Notes: generated from the sequence alone by a model not told the origin. A DNA stretch of 64,000 bases from Protopterus annectens (GCF_019279795.1 NC_056733.1:1111749069-1111813068), one strand, 5' to 3'. Numbered from the stretch's first letter, positions 23,948 to 36,897 are shown. Translations and numbers: made by a program.

Positions 23948-23967
23948 ATATCAAATAAATAAATAAA
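23881..23967 (+). mobile_element. Isolated L2-type LINE/SINE 3' tail
   Basis: CTTTTCTCCCTGGGCCTCC, CAGTCGGACATTCCCAG and TCAACAAATATCAAATAAAT match the tail of the L2-like LINE at 7440 (read on its own strand) and the SINE at 14796. It lies head-to-head with the 5'-truncated CR1-like LINE, so either a very short LINE insertion or the CR1-like element landing in an older tail. Confidence 0.7.
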
Positions 23968-25509
23968 TATACAAATGACATATAATTCTTTACAAAACTG
24001 TAGCTAGCTATGCTGGCAGTACCTCACATCATCACAAGAAGTTTTATGGAAATGTCTGCATCATTTATTTATTTCCCCAGATCATACTTTCTCCACTGCT
24101 TTATCACCTAATGCTCCTTGTTGGAAATATGGATACAGTAATTCCCCCATGGGTTGGGAACCAATTATTTTGGACCCATGAGAAGTTAGCCCAGTATTTG
24201 GCAGCAATACAACTCATCATAGTGAATGTTGTCTCTCTTGATATTGTCTCTGTTAAAGCCTGATAAGTAAACCTCATGGCTTTACTTGTCAGGAAGATGC
24301 AGCCAATATGATTCAACTACTAAATTTAATTGCAAAAAAAAAAAAAGCAGCTATAGGTAGGCACTGGTTGGATATTTCCCTCCTAAAGCAGAGAAATTTT
24401 GGAAAATTCTTAAAGATGTCTGCCATGCAGAGTACTGCTTATCATCCCGTGTGGGGAGCCAAATCACATTTTATGTGTGCTTGACCCTCACTGCTGAACT
24501 CAGATGAACTAAACTTCCAGTTTGTTTCCTACATTTTCTGCTATATGTGCTCCAATCCTTGGCATGCATATACATCTTTTTCTTTTTTCGTTTTTAGTAT
24601 GAAACTGGTGGTTATTTGCTGTTTTACTGTTGCTGTTTTTGGTTCAACATGTTGCTTTGTGCTTTTTAGGCTAATTTACCTCTCTCTCTGATTTTCTTTT
24701 TGTTGGTGGCCTATTTTATGTATATATCTTATTGCATTTTACCTCAGCTATGTCATATGTCCTTTAGTGTTATAATGTCTTACATTGCTTTATTTTATAC
24801 AGCCACTTTAGTATACTGTTTTAGTTTTGTAAATGTGTAATAAATGGTTTATAGTCCTTTCTAGATTAAATTTAAATAAGTACCGAGCTATAAACCCATG
24901 TTATAATGACTTATGCTTAATGGGTTTATCTATTTTACGTTGTTTAAAAATAGTTTACTTGATGATGTAAGTCTCATTTTGTGCAGTTTCTTATTTATCA
25001 TGGTTCCTGTGAAAAATGGAAAATAAAAATGTCTAGCGTATGTATTACAACTGGAATAAAGATAATTAAAAACATGATTTTTCTCCCAAGTCTGGGGTAT
25101 CATCTTTGCATAAATGGGGGCACATGGTGCTACTGTTGCAACTTCTTGTGTATGTCAAAAAGGCTCCCCTTCAAAATATAAATTGTTATTGGAAACTATG
25201 AAGTCCATAATAAACTCCCTCCTTAAATTTGTATCTCTGCTGTTTAAAAATTCACAGGCCTTCGTGGCTTCTTACAACCAGTGTAAACCTGTTGTATGTG
25301 GGATAACTGAGAAAGGATCTGTGACATCAATGGTGAGAAAAATTAAACCATCTTTGTACAAATCTTTCCAAATTTTCCTAAAAAATCCCACAAGCCTTTC
25401 ATTATATATGTATTAAGAAATAAAAAGAGTTTTAAATTATTGCCTCTGCCAGGATAAAAAAAATAGCAATATATTTTTTTTATTTAAGTGCTGACCCTGC
25501 CAGGCTAAA
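23968..25509. other. 1.5 kb non-coding, nothing recognised
   Basis: AT-rich with short random frames. T-rich 24600-24850 has a LINE 3' UTR flavour but no diagnostic block. Confidence 0.4.
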
Positions 25510-25866
25510 AAAATAATTACTTCTTCTTCTTTAGGCTTTTTCCCAGTTTAGGGTCACCACAGCAGATCACCTCGTCCGCTAATGATTGGCAGTGGAGTTT
25601 TTATGGTTTCAAGTTGCCAGCCTTCCACAGGAGGCACACATATGCACGCACTCACCCCTAGGCCCAATTTAGAGTGTCCAATCCACCTACAGCATGTCTT
25701 TGGGATGTGGGAGGAAACTGGAGCAAACCCACATGACAACAGGGAGGGCATGCAGACTCCGCACAGAAGGCACTCCAGCTGAGGATCGAACCAGAAAACC
25801 TCTTGCTGTGAGGTGGCAACGCTAACCGCTGCACCACCTTGGCCGCTCACTAAGAAAATAATTACT
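25510..25866 (-). mobile_element. Full-length V-SINE-like element with 12-bp target duplications
   Basis: The body 25522-25854 on the minus strand is the most complete SINE here. The tRNA-like head (GGTGGTGCAGCGGTTAGCG, B box GGTTCGATCCTC) leads into the conserved block GGAGTCTGCATGCCCTCC and CCCAAAGACATGC, then TGGATTGGACACTCTAAATT. The 3' domain CCAATCATTAGCGGACGAGG, GTGACCCTAAACTGGG, AAAGCCTAAAG ends in an AAG-rich tail. AAAATAATTACT flanks it at 25510-25521 and 25855-25866. The layout matches the V-SINE/DANA superfamily. A 98-codon minus frame across it is incidental. Confidence 0.9.
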
Positions 25867-25869
25867 GCT

Positions 25870-26170
25870 TTAATGTATTTTTTTGTTTCACAGAAACATT
25901 AATCACAGATTTTATTCTTGCTTCACCCAAATATACAACAGTCATGAAAGATGGAATTGCAGCAGCAAACAGCAGGGCCAATCATTTCATCCACTCACAG
26001 GCCCCATATCCACTGTCTACCAACAGCATGTGATTTGACCCTTCTAAGATAAAAAGTAATTAATGTATTAATGAGTTTTGTTTCACAGAAACAGTAATCA
26101 CAGCTTGTATTCTGGCATTCTTTACCCAGATAAACATTAGACCTGCAAACAAACTAATTTCACTCCTTTT
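25870..26170. repeat. Two diverged direct repeats
   Basis: TTTGTTTCACAGAAACATTAATCACAG-like sequence near 25885 recurs near 26075 (TTTGTTTCACAGAAAC, AATCACAG, then a related ACCCA-x-ATA stretch). The duplicated unit is about 85 bp and clearly diverged. Origin unknown. Confidence 0.55.
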
Positions 26171-28984
26171 TATCTTGTTGTTATAGGTCTGGAAATAAAA
26201 GTAATTTTGGACATGAATGTGTGAGGGTGTAGGTTATGACTCTCACCAAGAAACAAAAACGCACGTCACCTGTTCTACCTGAAAAGCATGTCTAAATACA
26301 AAGGTATTGTAGCATTTAAAATCTCAGCACACATCCTGCATCATGCCTGTAATTCTGGACTTTATGCTTCCATCAGATGAGGGAAATAAAATTAAAAAAA
26401 TATTGTAGAGTTCTTATTTTAGTTACAACATCATCTACACTCCCATTTTTCCAGCTTTTATAGTTTTGCAACAAAGCCCTAAGCTGTGATATGCATTATA
26501 CCTCTGGGTTATCTCTGGAAAAAAATGTCTTGGTCTCTGTAGATGAAACAAGTAATCCAAATTTCAATAAATGGCTAAATGACCTCAGAAATTGTGTTAA
26601 CTGCCTAAGAAAATTCTGTGGCACTCATGTAACAAGTCTGGAAACACTGCCAGCATTCACAGAGCTTACATCTGCTTCAACGAGTCTTATTTGGTTCACT
26701 TCCAACATATATTTTCTCAGATGCTTTTTCTGTAGGGCATTGCAAGAGTTTTAATTTGCTGTCTTGAATTAAAATTTCTTCCTTCAACTCTTTAAGTTTG
26801 TTAACTTATCCCCAATTTATATTATTTGTATAGCCTTTTTTTGCGGAAATGTTATTTTTTGTGGCATCGTCTTCAGAGATATATACACTATTTTCTTTTC
26901 AATTGTTCGTTTCACTTCTGTGTTTGCAGCGTACAGCACACTGTCACTCCCTTTTTTCTGTGCTATATTAATTTTCCTAATTTAGAGGACAGATTCATTT
27001 AAACAAGTCACTTTTTCACATAGGCCGACGAGAACATTTTATACAAATTGTAGTTACTCTTACATTGTATTTTGCTTGACCTCCTGTTCATTAATGGACT
27101 GATTAGCTTGGAGCAGAGGGTGTTGTGACAAATGTCAGTAGAGTATGCTGTATGAAATCATGTTCTCAGCACAAATAAACATAGAAGTCCATTCTTTCTA
27201 AAAAAAAAGATATTTTAATTAGTTGTGTCTCCTAAGTAAACTTATAGTGAACATCGCAACACATCTATAAGGGTAGAACTACTGAACATTTGAAAAGAAA
27301 CATGACAGTCATTTTTTTTATTGGTTGACAGTGTAAAATATTAATCCAGTTGAAAAATGGGAGTATGAAACAGTGCAAATACATCCTCAAGACATTATTA
27401 GGTACTGTAAGATTAAACCGAACTTTTAAGATTGTGTTAACTCATTGTGTATTTACTGCATTCCCCTCTTGTAGTTCTATCATTATTGGTACTACACATG
27501 TACCTATGCAATAAATGCCACCTCTTTTACTTCAGCTTGTCTGGATACTAGATTGCAATGGTGCTGACATCATGATCTTCTGATGATGATATTATGCCCC
27601 ATCTACACTGCAACATCTAGTGATGTCACAACACCAGGAAGTTAGGTTTGGAAAAGTTACTAGAAAAAAAAGAATACTAGATAACAGGAATCATTTTCCC
27701 ATTACAATTATGAGATCACATAGAGTTTGACAGGCAATGAAGTATTTATAATGTATTAATTTAATGCAAATGCCCTTTAATATCCAGAAAATTGCCCAGT
27801 CCTTAACAACTTAATGTTATTTTTACAGTGTAGAAAAAAATCACTAATTGTTATATCCAAATCATCTAATACTGCAGGCGACTGTCTATATTCAAACAGT
27901 GTAGCGATATAGCCACATCCCACTGCCACTGAAATCCATTCAGAATGCAAACTTATTTAAAACACAAATAAAACTTCACCTATCAAATCGATGGATCTGC
28001 TGCTGTATCCTCCAGTATAAATGCCACTGTTATGTTCAACTTGGCATTTCAAATCATTTCTCTTCATTCAGAATGCTATGCCCCACAACCAGCCTTCACC
28101 AATATTTGAATAGTTTTACAGTTATCTCATACATTGTTTTGGGACACTGCTCACATTTAATATAAACTTTATGATAGCCGTGTGTATATACAACTGCCTC
28201 TGAATCTACTTTGTACTTCACCTTTTAACTACAATATTAACATTTTCTGCCCTACCTAGTTGCTTTCCTCACCTCCATTTCTTTGAATTTCTAATCACTA
28301 ATCACATGATTGACTATCTATCTGAAACACTCACTAATTCACCTCTTCAAATGCTTAATGTTCACCATCTACCAATGCTTAAGTATCTTATACTGTAATA
28401 GTTATACTGTAATAAAATAAATAAAAAAAAAAATAAATATGTAATTGTTAGAGTCTGTTCATGTATATTACTAAATTTAAAGTTATGTGTAATATGCTGG
28501 AGCTTTTCTCAGTGGGTCCTGACAGAAAAGAGCTTTTTGACAAAATCCAGTCAGGCAAACCCGGTAACCAAAAGCACATCTGTCACTCAACATGGACTTA
28601 GCCAGTGTGTTTGCTCTGGTCATATAAAAGCAGGGGGAACACAATCTTAGACCTTGTGCCAATAAATAAAATGTCATGGCTGCATGTAATGATGAGGTAC
28701 CATTTAATATATTTTTTTGTTCTTTTGCAAACACTTCAGTGAACAGGTTGAGTGTGATGGAACAAGAACATATGGGCACAGTTTTTTTTTACAAACGTAA
28801 AGATGAGATGGGTCCACTTCAAATGCACATTCAACATTTTTTTAATTCTTTTTCTCTGCCTTACATATTTTCTGTTAACCCATTGAGCTGGATTCCAAAA
28901 GAAAGTAGTTGACAGCACAGCACACAGAAGGAAGACTTCAATGCATCAGTGGCTGACTCAATACCATAATGTACACTAAAACAA
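26171..28984. other. 2.8 kb non-coding; possible LINE scrap near 27950
   Basis: Mostly unrecognised AT-rich sequence. Around 27930-28010 the plus strand reads IQNANLFKTQIKLHLSNRW, which resembles the FK-x-x-LK-x-HL closing block of L2-type RTs, and A-rich repeats near 28410-28440 could be its tail. This is too short to call firmly. Confidence 0.35.
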
Positions 28985-29275
28985 GACCAGGTAATTATCG
29001 CGGTACAAAACGCCTTTGAGTATGTGTTTGGCAAAGCAAAATTCAAATATCTGGACACATCTAGGGGTGCACTACAATACATACCAGAAAATATATCACA
29101 TATGGTTACCATGTGCCATGCTACACAACATGATAACAGCAAAACATGGTGGATTGCCAGCTGCAGGTGTGGGTGCACTACCCCAAGAACCCCAGATGTC
29201 TGATGATGACATATCTGAGCTGTCACAAGATGATCAGGAGGACACTGGAGTGAGCAGAAACATTGCTGACTGATG
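28985..29275 (+). pseudogene. PIF/Harbinger transposase C-terminal fossil
   Basis: One plus frame reads NAFEYVFGKAKFKYLDTSRG and continues ALQYIPENISHMVT. After a shift the next frame reads WLPCAMLHNMI followed by an acidic tail (DDDISELSQDDQED) and a stop at about 29273. In PIF/Harbinger (HARBI1-like) transposases the C-terminal block is ER-x-FG-x-LK-x-RF, LD-x-S-GALQYSP, and AC-x-LHN, so the match is specific. The DDE catalytic part upstream is not recognisable, and at least one frameshift is present. Sequence at 37340-37909 on the minus strand might be the second (Myb/SANT-like) protein of the same element. Confidence 0.65.
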
Positions 29276-30696
29276 GAGGATGCAGCCATATGTCCTGGCT
29301 CAGGCAACACAGGAGTGCCTGACACTCAACTTTGAATCATGACAAGCCACACATACATAAGTACACAGACTAAGCAGTGATGTTCATGTGTTGCCCCACA
29401 ACAGCAGCACAGACCATGACTAATTTAAAGAAACCATTAGTCGTCCACATTGAACATCATACATAACAGAAACATCAGGTATACCAGTAAGAATATATAT
29501 ATACAACACTCAACAATGAGCACATCTGGACACAAACAGAGAAAACATCACTGCAGGAAGTCTCTCTGTAAGGTACATCATCAAATAGGACCACAATAGC
29601 AAATGTATTGGACGTAGGAGGTGTGCACACCAGAAAGCTTCTTTGGACAGGTAGAATATCATCATACAGGTAACTAACATGGAAAGATAGCCATAAAATA
29701 GCCAGTATCACAAGAAATGTAGGCCTAGGCAGTGTATAAGGATCTATCAGCACAAGCATGACCAAAAGGCAGGGATCATAAATTAACACTGATGCATCAC
29801 ACATAGCATTGTGTGATGTGTAATAATGTCAACATGACTCAGTGGTAAGAATACATTCAATCATGTAGAGAATCAGTGACAGTATGTACACATCAGCCAT
29901 GGAACATGCATCTGTGTTGAGGATATAGCAACATAAGTAAATACATGTGTGTGGAATCAGTAAGATATGGGAAGGCACACATGGGAACTACATGTCAGCA
30001 TGGGGACCGAAAGTGGAAACAGGTCCACATAAGTGTATCTAGTGCTGAGGGTGAGACATGTTCAGTACCATATTAACTTGCCATAAGTAACACAGGTATG
30101 CATACATAGGTATACCTGTGCATATGGGAATACTAGAAAACAAGGAAATGTATTATGTAGCAATCAGTGCTACATGACAAAGATACCATGCGGTTTACCA
30201 TGTAAATATGTGCTATATGTCAACTAGCAAGTGATGCAAACATTGTAAAATGAGGCCACATATAGCATTACTGTTGGCAATATCTGTACTAACATATGAC
30301 AAGTAAGTATAACGTATTACAACTTTAAGTTAGTCACCTAGTTCAGATAAATGATCAGAAAAAACATTTGGCATCAGGCGTTTGAAAAAACACCCACAGA
30401 TTAATTAGTCACTGATCAGCACAGTGGTCATCATTGCCACAGTATCAGAATGACAGAACAGGGCACACATTGGATCAGCTGTCATTGTTACTCTAATGCA
30501 GTCTAAAGCACCCATGCTGATGACTCACACTGCAGTTCTGGCTACCACAGCCATGTCCGGAAACACTTGGCCTGCAGTATTGTACTGAGGAACTAGATGT
30601 GGTGACACTAGCATTTATTGACACAGTGTAGGTAGGAGCAGTACTATAATGTGACAGTCTGGGCATAACTGCTAGTCTCACAGTTGAGTTACCAGC
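29276..30696. other. 1.4 kb non-coding, probably Harbinger interior
   Basis: CA/TG-rich sequence with no coding motifs. It lies between the Harbinger fossil and the LINE insertion at 30697, and its texture (many ACAT, CATG, TGTG words) resembles 37200-38880 beyond the LINE/hAT block. The two may be one interrupted element. Confidence 0.3.
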
Positions 30697-32083
30697 AGCA
30701 TGGTTATGGAAAGGATCATCATGGACCTCATAAATAAAGATATTGGGGACCTACAGACACTGGATCCTACGCAGTTCGGCTTTGTTAAGGGCAGATCCTG
30801 CCTCTTAAACCTGGTTGATTTCTTTGAAACAGTCACCAAGGCCATTGACGAGGGGAAGGTGGTCCACACAGCCTACCTGGACCTTGCAAAAGCCTTCGAT
30901 ACAGTACCCCACTCAGGCATTATAGATAAGCTCACCAACTTAAATATAAACCCCTATGTCACTAGATGGGTTACAAACTGGCTCAAGGACAGAACCCACA
31001 TGGTTAGAATTGCTGGAGCCATGTCAGACTCCAAACCAGTTACAAGTGGCATCCCAGAAGGCTCAGTCCTGGGACCTCTCTTGTTTGGTATATATTTCTC
31101 GGAGGTACAGGCCAACATGGAAGGGCTGTGGCTGACCAAGTTCGCAGATGACTGCAAAATGGGTGCCATAATCGACTCTCCAGTAGACATAAGCATCCTC
31201 CAAAAGGGCCTCATAGAAACAGACAACTGGTGCCAGATCCATGGCCTCAAGCTAAATGCCAAAAAGTGTATAGTCATCCCCTTTGGCAAAAACAAAGTGA
31301 CCACAAATTACCACATAGGTGGTAATCCATTAAGTACAGAAGAAGTAATTAGGGACCTGGGGACCCATTTTGATAGCAATCTCTCATTTGACAACCACGT
31401 GGCCAAAGTGGTTAGAAGAACATTTTATATAGCCCACCTAATCATGAAGGAATTCACATCTAGATCAGGGGAGGTAATCGTGCCTCTTTACTCATCCCTC
31501 ATCAGGCCCATAATTGAGTACAATGCCCCTTTTGGGATGTACCTTACCAGACACCTGCAGCAACTGGAAAGACCCCAAAAGTACCTCACCAAGAGGATCA
31601 AAGGACTCAAACAGATGCCATATGCTGCCCGGTTAAAGAAACTCCAGCTCTACTCAGTGGCATACCGCCTGCTCAGAGGCGATCTGTGCCTGATGTATAA
31701 AGCCATGTCCAAACCAGAATTAATGGACATGCTGCACCTCAGAAAATCCAAATCCCATCGAGCTACACGCTCGAGAGACTTGAACCTCAGCATTGAAATA
31801 AATAGGACATGCTGGAGGGACAGATTCATAACCCAGAGGCTCCCTTCACTCTGGAATAAAATCCCAGTCCAGGTTATGCAGAGTCCCTCACTGACTCTCT
31901 TCAAGAGGAATCTTGATGAGTGGATGGGCGATCATAGGTTTACCCCGGGTATCACTTCTGTGTCACTGTTAGACAGAGGCACAGTATACTAACCTCGAAA
32001 AAGGGCATAGCAAAATTAATTTAAAATGGGTGGCGAAAGCCAAACACACTCTGGCTAGGCTTATAAATGCCCTAGGGCAGATA
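30697..32083 (+). mobile_element. CR1-like LINE, 5'-truncated, tail split by a hAT element
   Basis: The copy starts inside the RT (near 30697) and runs to the 3' UTR block GGCGAAAGCCAAACACAC, GGCTAGGCTTATAAATGCC, GCAGATAGCCTAGTA. At that point a hAT transposon (32092-37169) intervenes, after which the tail resumes at 37178 with TGAACCTATGAACCTATGAG. The hAT target duplication GCCTAGTA lies exactly in the LINE terminus, so LINE first, hAT second. Confidence 0.9.
30700..31992 (+). CDS. CR1-like reverse transcriptase (open, 5'-truncated)
   Basis: An open frame of 430 codons for the RT core and C-terminus of a CR1-like LINE. Motifs in order: MERIIMDLINKDIG, DPTQFGFVKGRSCLLNLVDF, YLDLAKAFDTVPHSG (motif A), GIPEGSVLGPLLFGIYF (motif B, with E where Q is usual), KFADDCKMG (catalytic FADD intact), LNAKKCIVIPFGKN, then LRGDLCLMYKAM and WRDRFITQRLPSLWNKIP. 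The endonuclease and first RT blocks are missing through 5' truncation. The first ATG is simply the first one after the junction. It is closely similar along its length to the copy at 21617-23113, which has FADN. This copy has the better-kept frame. Confidence 0.85.
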   Translation: MVMERIIMDLINKDIGDLQTLDPTQFGFVKGRSCLLNLVDFFETVTKAIDEGKVVHTAYLDLAKAFDTVPHSGIIDKLTNLNINPYVTRWVTNWLKDRTHMVRIAGAMSDSKPVTSGIPEGSVLGPLLFGIYFSEVQANMEGLWLTKFADDCKMGAIIDSPVDISILQKGLIETDNWCQIHGLKLNAKKCIVIPFGKNKVTTNYHIGGNPLSTEEVIRDLGTHFDSNLSFDNHVAKVVRRTFYIAHLIMKEFTSRSGEVIVPLYSSLIRPIIEYNAPFGMYLTRHLQQLERPQKYLTKRIKGLKQMPYAARLKKLQLYSVAYRLLRGDLCLMYKAMSKPELMDMLHLRKSKSHRATRSRDLNLSIEINRTCWRDRFITQRLPSLWNKIPVQVMQSPSLTLFKRNLDEWMGDHRFTPGITSVSLLDRGTVY

Positions 32084-32411
32084 GCCTAGTACACTGCTTC
32101 CCAACCCGGGGTACGCGTACCCCCAGGGGTACGTGCTTGGTCGGTTAGGGGTACACAGGGAAAAATTAGCAATGGCGGAAAGTTCGTAAAAAAAATCCCG
32201 CCTTAGGCACTTTCGCAATCACGCAAACTCGGAAGTGTTCTATGTGAAGGCGCCAACGTATTCCTGCTTGAATACTGTAACAGTTAACTGAAGAAGGTTG
32301 TGTGTCGTTGCGTGTAATTCTGTAGTCAAGTCTGTGCAGGAACTGTGGGATCACGAAAACAAGAAAGGTAAGAACAACACCTTGTTAACACTGCATTTTA
32401 CAGGTGCTTTC

Positions 32412-32490
32412 AAATAATATTTCACAAGTGTTCTAAAAATTTAGTTTAGAGTCTAAACGAAATTTTTAGAACACTTGTGAAATATTATTT
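32412..32490. repeat. 31-bp perfect inverted repeat inside the hAT intron
   Basis: Arms 32412-32442 and 32460-32490 are exact reverse complements over 31 nt, with a 17-nt loop that itself contains GTTTAG/CTAAAC. It lies 45 nt downstream of the presumed splice donor. It may be a small foldback insertion or a structural part of the transposon. No target duplication is obvious. Confidence 0.9.
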
Positions 32491-34993
32491 TAGACTGAGA
32501 ATAACCTTTTATAAGAATTTCTGAACTTGTGCATTCAGATGTGGATTTTTTTTTTGCACTGTCAGCCTACGGTTACACTTGATATGGGTTCTTAGAAAAG
32601 ACACATTTCTTTTTGCTCAGCAGAAGCTAATTTGAAAAGAAGGAATCTATGTGTATGCCTGCCATCACTCAGTATGAGCGTGTTCAAACACTGCTGTGAC
32701 CTACGTATGACTCTGCAGCAGACAGTACTCTGTATGAATTTATTATTAGTCTTAAGAAGACGAGATACTTCAGTTGATGCGTTGCTGGACTCAGTGGGCA
32801 TCATGTTTGATACCAGTGTAGTCTAGTAGTCGTGCAACTGTGCTTTTAAGAAGAAATCTGTTCTGAGAGAGAAATTTTCAAACTAAGTTTCTGTGTTACT
32901 ACTGTTTTGTATGGAGATTCCGTTTGTCTTGACTGCAGAAAGAGGTTTCAGTCTGAGCTGTCAGATCTGTTTGTCTGAGTTATAACAGATTTATCTCAGT
33001 TGTAAGGAAGACTTGTAGTAAGACATGTGTGATATCTGTTTTAGGTTCCAGTTACTTGTATGCCCCCCCAAAAAAAACCCTCAAAGTTATTGAATATTTG
33101 CATACTCACTAGTTTTTGATGTAATAAAATTGGTTTTGCCACCTTGCTGTGTAATCAGTGGCATACAGTGGCAGGTTTTTACAGTTTCTACACTGGGATG
33201 TGCGTCTGGTAATATGTCATGCTAATTAAATGTCGGGACCCCATTAAACAGTTGTGAAAGCTAATTAATAGTGTTCTTGCATTCACATTAGAAGGTATAC
33301 TTTGGTTGCTGTAGCAACTCAGCACACAGGTCTGCACCTACAGTCATTTGGCAGCTCTACATTTTTCTTTATTGTATCAGAGAGCGCATACATCATTAAG
33401 CATTACTGCAACAGTTCTTAGAATTAGGGCTCTATGCAAGATGTGTATTTCCTTACTTAATTTAAATTAAAATGTATATCTAAAAATCATAAATCTTATA
33501 TTTAGGGTGTATTATTTGTGTATATGCATTTTTTGCATGCCATGTAAACATTTATTACTATTCAATGCATGTCATCAGCTCCCCAACTAAAGCACCTTAT
33601 CTCAGTCCCATTTAGTCAACGGTATGTCAAATGTTAGTCTGGTGTCTTTTACTGCTCTTGATGAGTTGTTTCATATTTTCAACTCGCATTATGATTCGGC
33701 TGAAGTGGTCATTACAGCATTAGAATTTATATAAACTTTACCAGCTCTGTTTTTGAAAGTGAGAAAAGGAATTTAGTAGATATGCCTGGTATATTGATAT
33801 TCAGTTGAGTGGATAGTTTGCATATTGCAGTTACTATATTTCTAATTATCAAGCATGGTAGTCTTTTTTTTGTTTTTCTTAGCTTTACCTTAGCTTGCCT
33901 TTTGTCTTATGGCTTTTGTTACTCCCTCATCTCTTTTGTATATCTACACAGCCTTAAAACTGTAAAAAAGTACAATAAATAGCTGAATAGCACATTTAAC
34001 TGTGAGCTTCCAGATTAAGTTGTTAGTAAGCTATTATTACGTGTTCCACATTTTGCCCATTTGTTCCACATTATGAGGGCTGATGTTCCTCGTTTTGGAG
34101 ATGGAAAGTTGAAAGCTATGCCTGTAAAAAGTAAGAACTTAGCTAGGAGAAACACTGGTAGTAGTAGTAGTGCTTGAAGATTATGCAAGTCATGTGGGAA
34201 AGGTAACTAACTCTTAGCAGCTGATACATGTTTGTAGACCAAGTGAATTAAGTTCTTGGAGATCAATTGGTCCTTTCCAGACTTGAATTGTAGTACTTGC
34301 TGAGATACACTTGATGCTTAGGTTAGAGTTAGATTAGAAATTAAATGAGATACATGTTAATAATTACATTATTTTAATGACTTTTGTTTGGCAAGAGAAT
34401 GTAGTGGAATGTTGTATGACTTTTGGGTGAACATGCACTCTGATATATAAAGTTGTTTGTTAACAGCAGCCTCTAAGATTGTCATACTGACTGATTTGAA
34501 AACTGCCTTTAATCTTAATCCGCCACTGGTCAGATGCATTTTCTTTGAATGTGGATTTCAATACTAATTCAGTGAATATGAGTTTCAGAGGCAGAGAAGT
34601 TTTAATGCTAAGTCTGTTTTCATTGCGACACTTTGTTTAGCTTTAGCAAATGTCTGTCAGTGTTTGTGCTATATTAAGTATATTTGAAATAAAAGTTTTA
34701 AATTAAATCCAAATATCTGTAATCATTAGAAAAAAGTGCGCACACTGACCATTTTGAACAGTGTTTATGGCAAATGGGGAGAAGTGGGGATGCAGTCAAG
34801 TAATGGGAGAATGGAATGGCTGTGGGGCGGGGGCAAAATTACACACATTTTGCTTTCATGTAGTACTACTTACATTTTTGACATGAAAAGTTGAGAAACT
34901 TAGGTTTTCTTATCTTAACAGTTACAGTTCTTGTCATTATTTAAATTTAATATTAAAATTAATTTCGTAATTGTCTTATTGCTAGATATTGTG
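32491..34993 (+). other. hAT interior, presumed intron
   Basis: About 2.5 kb of AT-rich non-coding DNA between the hairpin and the transposase start. I see no second gene. It would be removed by splicing if the donor near 32367 and the acceptor just before 34994 are used. Confidence 0.4.
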
Positions 34994-36897
34994 ATGGATA
35001 AGTGGCTGAAACCTGGCACAAAAGAGCCGACGCATGATATGAGCATGGAATGTGATCAGAGTACTTCTCAAGACATGTCCAACATTTTGGTACAAAACAC
35101 TAACCAGGCACAGTCCTTAGTTTCTCAAAGAGGGAAAAAGAGAAAGTACTGTGATGGATACATGAAATATGGATTTTTGTATGTGGGAAATGAAGACTGT
35201 CCTAAGCCCCAATGCGTGGTGTGTGGGGAGGTGCTGTCAAATGGTAGCATGAAACCTTCCCTACTTTTACGACATTTAGAAACGAAACATGCTAACTATA
35301 AAAACAAGGAATACAGTTTTTTCAAACGATTAGCGGAAAATAACAAAAGATTGAATCTGACATCATACATCCTGTCAGGTAACAAAGACTACGAAAACGC
35401 AGTTGAAGCTAGTTACCGTATTAGTTACCATATCGCAAAATGTGGTAAAAGTCATACCATAGCCGAAACTCTAATATTTCCCTGTATAACAGATGCTGTT
35501 CGATGTATGCTTGGAGAAGAACATGTGCGGAAAATGACCACCACCCCTCTTTCGAACAATACAATATCTCAAAGAATTGAAGATATGTCTGATGATGTTG
35601 AAATGACAGTAATAGGTAGAATTAAAAGCAGTAATATTTTCGCTATTCAAGTTGATGAATGCACAGATGTTGCCAATTGTGCTATTTTGCTTGTTATTGC
35701 AAGGTATTTGAAAGACAATGAAGTTGAAGAAAACCTTTTGCTTTGTCATCCTCTGTCACAACACTCAAGGGGTGAGGATATATTTAATGTTATTGTTATT
35801 TCAAAGAAAAGGAGATTAATTGGTCTAATTGTTGTGGATTATGTACCGATGGTGCCAAGTCTATGTCAGGGATTTACTCTGGTCTTCATGGTCTTGTCAT
35901 GAAGGTAGCTCCCAATATAAGTTGGAGCCACTGTTGCATCCACAGACAAAGTTTAGCATGCAAGAACCTCCCTGGTGAATTAAAACTTGTTTTGGATGAA
36001 GCTGTGAAAGTGGTGAATTTTATAAAATCAAAGTCCACAAACTCAAGAATTTTCAAAGCTCTGTGTGAAGAGATGATGAGTCCTCATTCTACTCTGCTCC
36101 TTCATACAGAAGTAAGGTGGCTTTCTCGTGGTAAAGTACTTACCCGGCTGTTTGAACTTAGACATGAAGTCCAGGTGTTTTTTGAAGACCATCCTTTCTT
36201 CCTTGCTTCCAAGTTACACTACTGTAATTGGCTTCAGGCATATTTATCAGATATTTTCCAGATTATAAACAAATTAAATATGACATTTCAGAATAGCTCA
36301 ATAACGATCTTCAATGTCTCAGACAAAATTGAATCTATGATTAAAAAAATAGATTTTTGGAGGTCATGTCTTGAAAATGGCCAAACTGAGGTATTTGAAA
36401 CTCTGCATAATTTCTTATCTGAAAACAAGCTTAATCTATCCTGGGAAATAAGGAAGAAAATAAATGAACACTTGAAAGGGCTAAAATCGGACTTCCAGAA
36501 GTACTTCCCCAAACTTGAAGAAGAAATCTATTGGATTTCAAATCCTTTTGAAGAACAATATGTCCAGGCAGCTAAATTACCAGTCAAGGAGAAAGAGAAG
36601 TTGATTGAACTTTCAACTGATAGTACTTTAAATGCTGAATTCAAAGGACACTTTCTTATTAACTTTTGGGCAAACATCAGCAAAGAATACGAACAGCTTT
36701 CTGACAAGGCCCTTTTGTTTCTTTTGCCATTTACAAGTACTGAACTAGCAGAGAGAGCTTTCTCTTCTTATGTCTTAATTAAAAACAAATAACGTAATAA
36801 GCTGAATGCAGTTCCAGATTTACGATTACACCTTTCATCAGTTGAACCCAATTTCAAAAAACTATGTGCCTCTAAACAAGCACAAGGCTCACTCTAA
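34994..36897 (+). pseudogene. hAT transposase with BED zinc finger, frameshifted
   Basis: Encodes a cut-and-paste transposase of about 634 residues. MDKWLKP starts at 34994; an upstream ATG at 34931 is in the presumed intron. A BED-type finger follows (CVVC ... H-L-E-T-K-H, about residues 55-85). The RNase-H-like core has QVDECTDV (first Asp) and, after a shift, CTDGAKSMSG (second Asp), then HTEVRWLSRGKVLTRLFEL (hAT EVRWLSRG block). The C-terminal dimerisation block is FLLPFTSTELAERAFSS. It resembles vertebrate proteins derived from such elements (ZBED5, SCAND3, FAM200 group). Damage seen: a one-base shift near 35795-35800 joining frames 34931-35902 and 35863-36792, and a TAA at 36790-36792 after LIKNK. 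The frame resumes as RNKLNAVPDLRLHLSS to a natural stop at 36895-36897. Confidence 0.88.

Noticed and set aside
34931..34993. Upstream ATG of the hAT transposase frame
   Set aside because: Adds 21 hydrophobic residues with no place in hAT proteins and lies before a plausible splice acceptor; MDKWLKP at 34994 is the better start.
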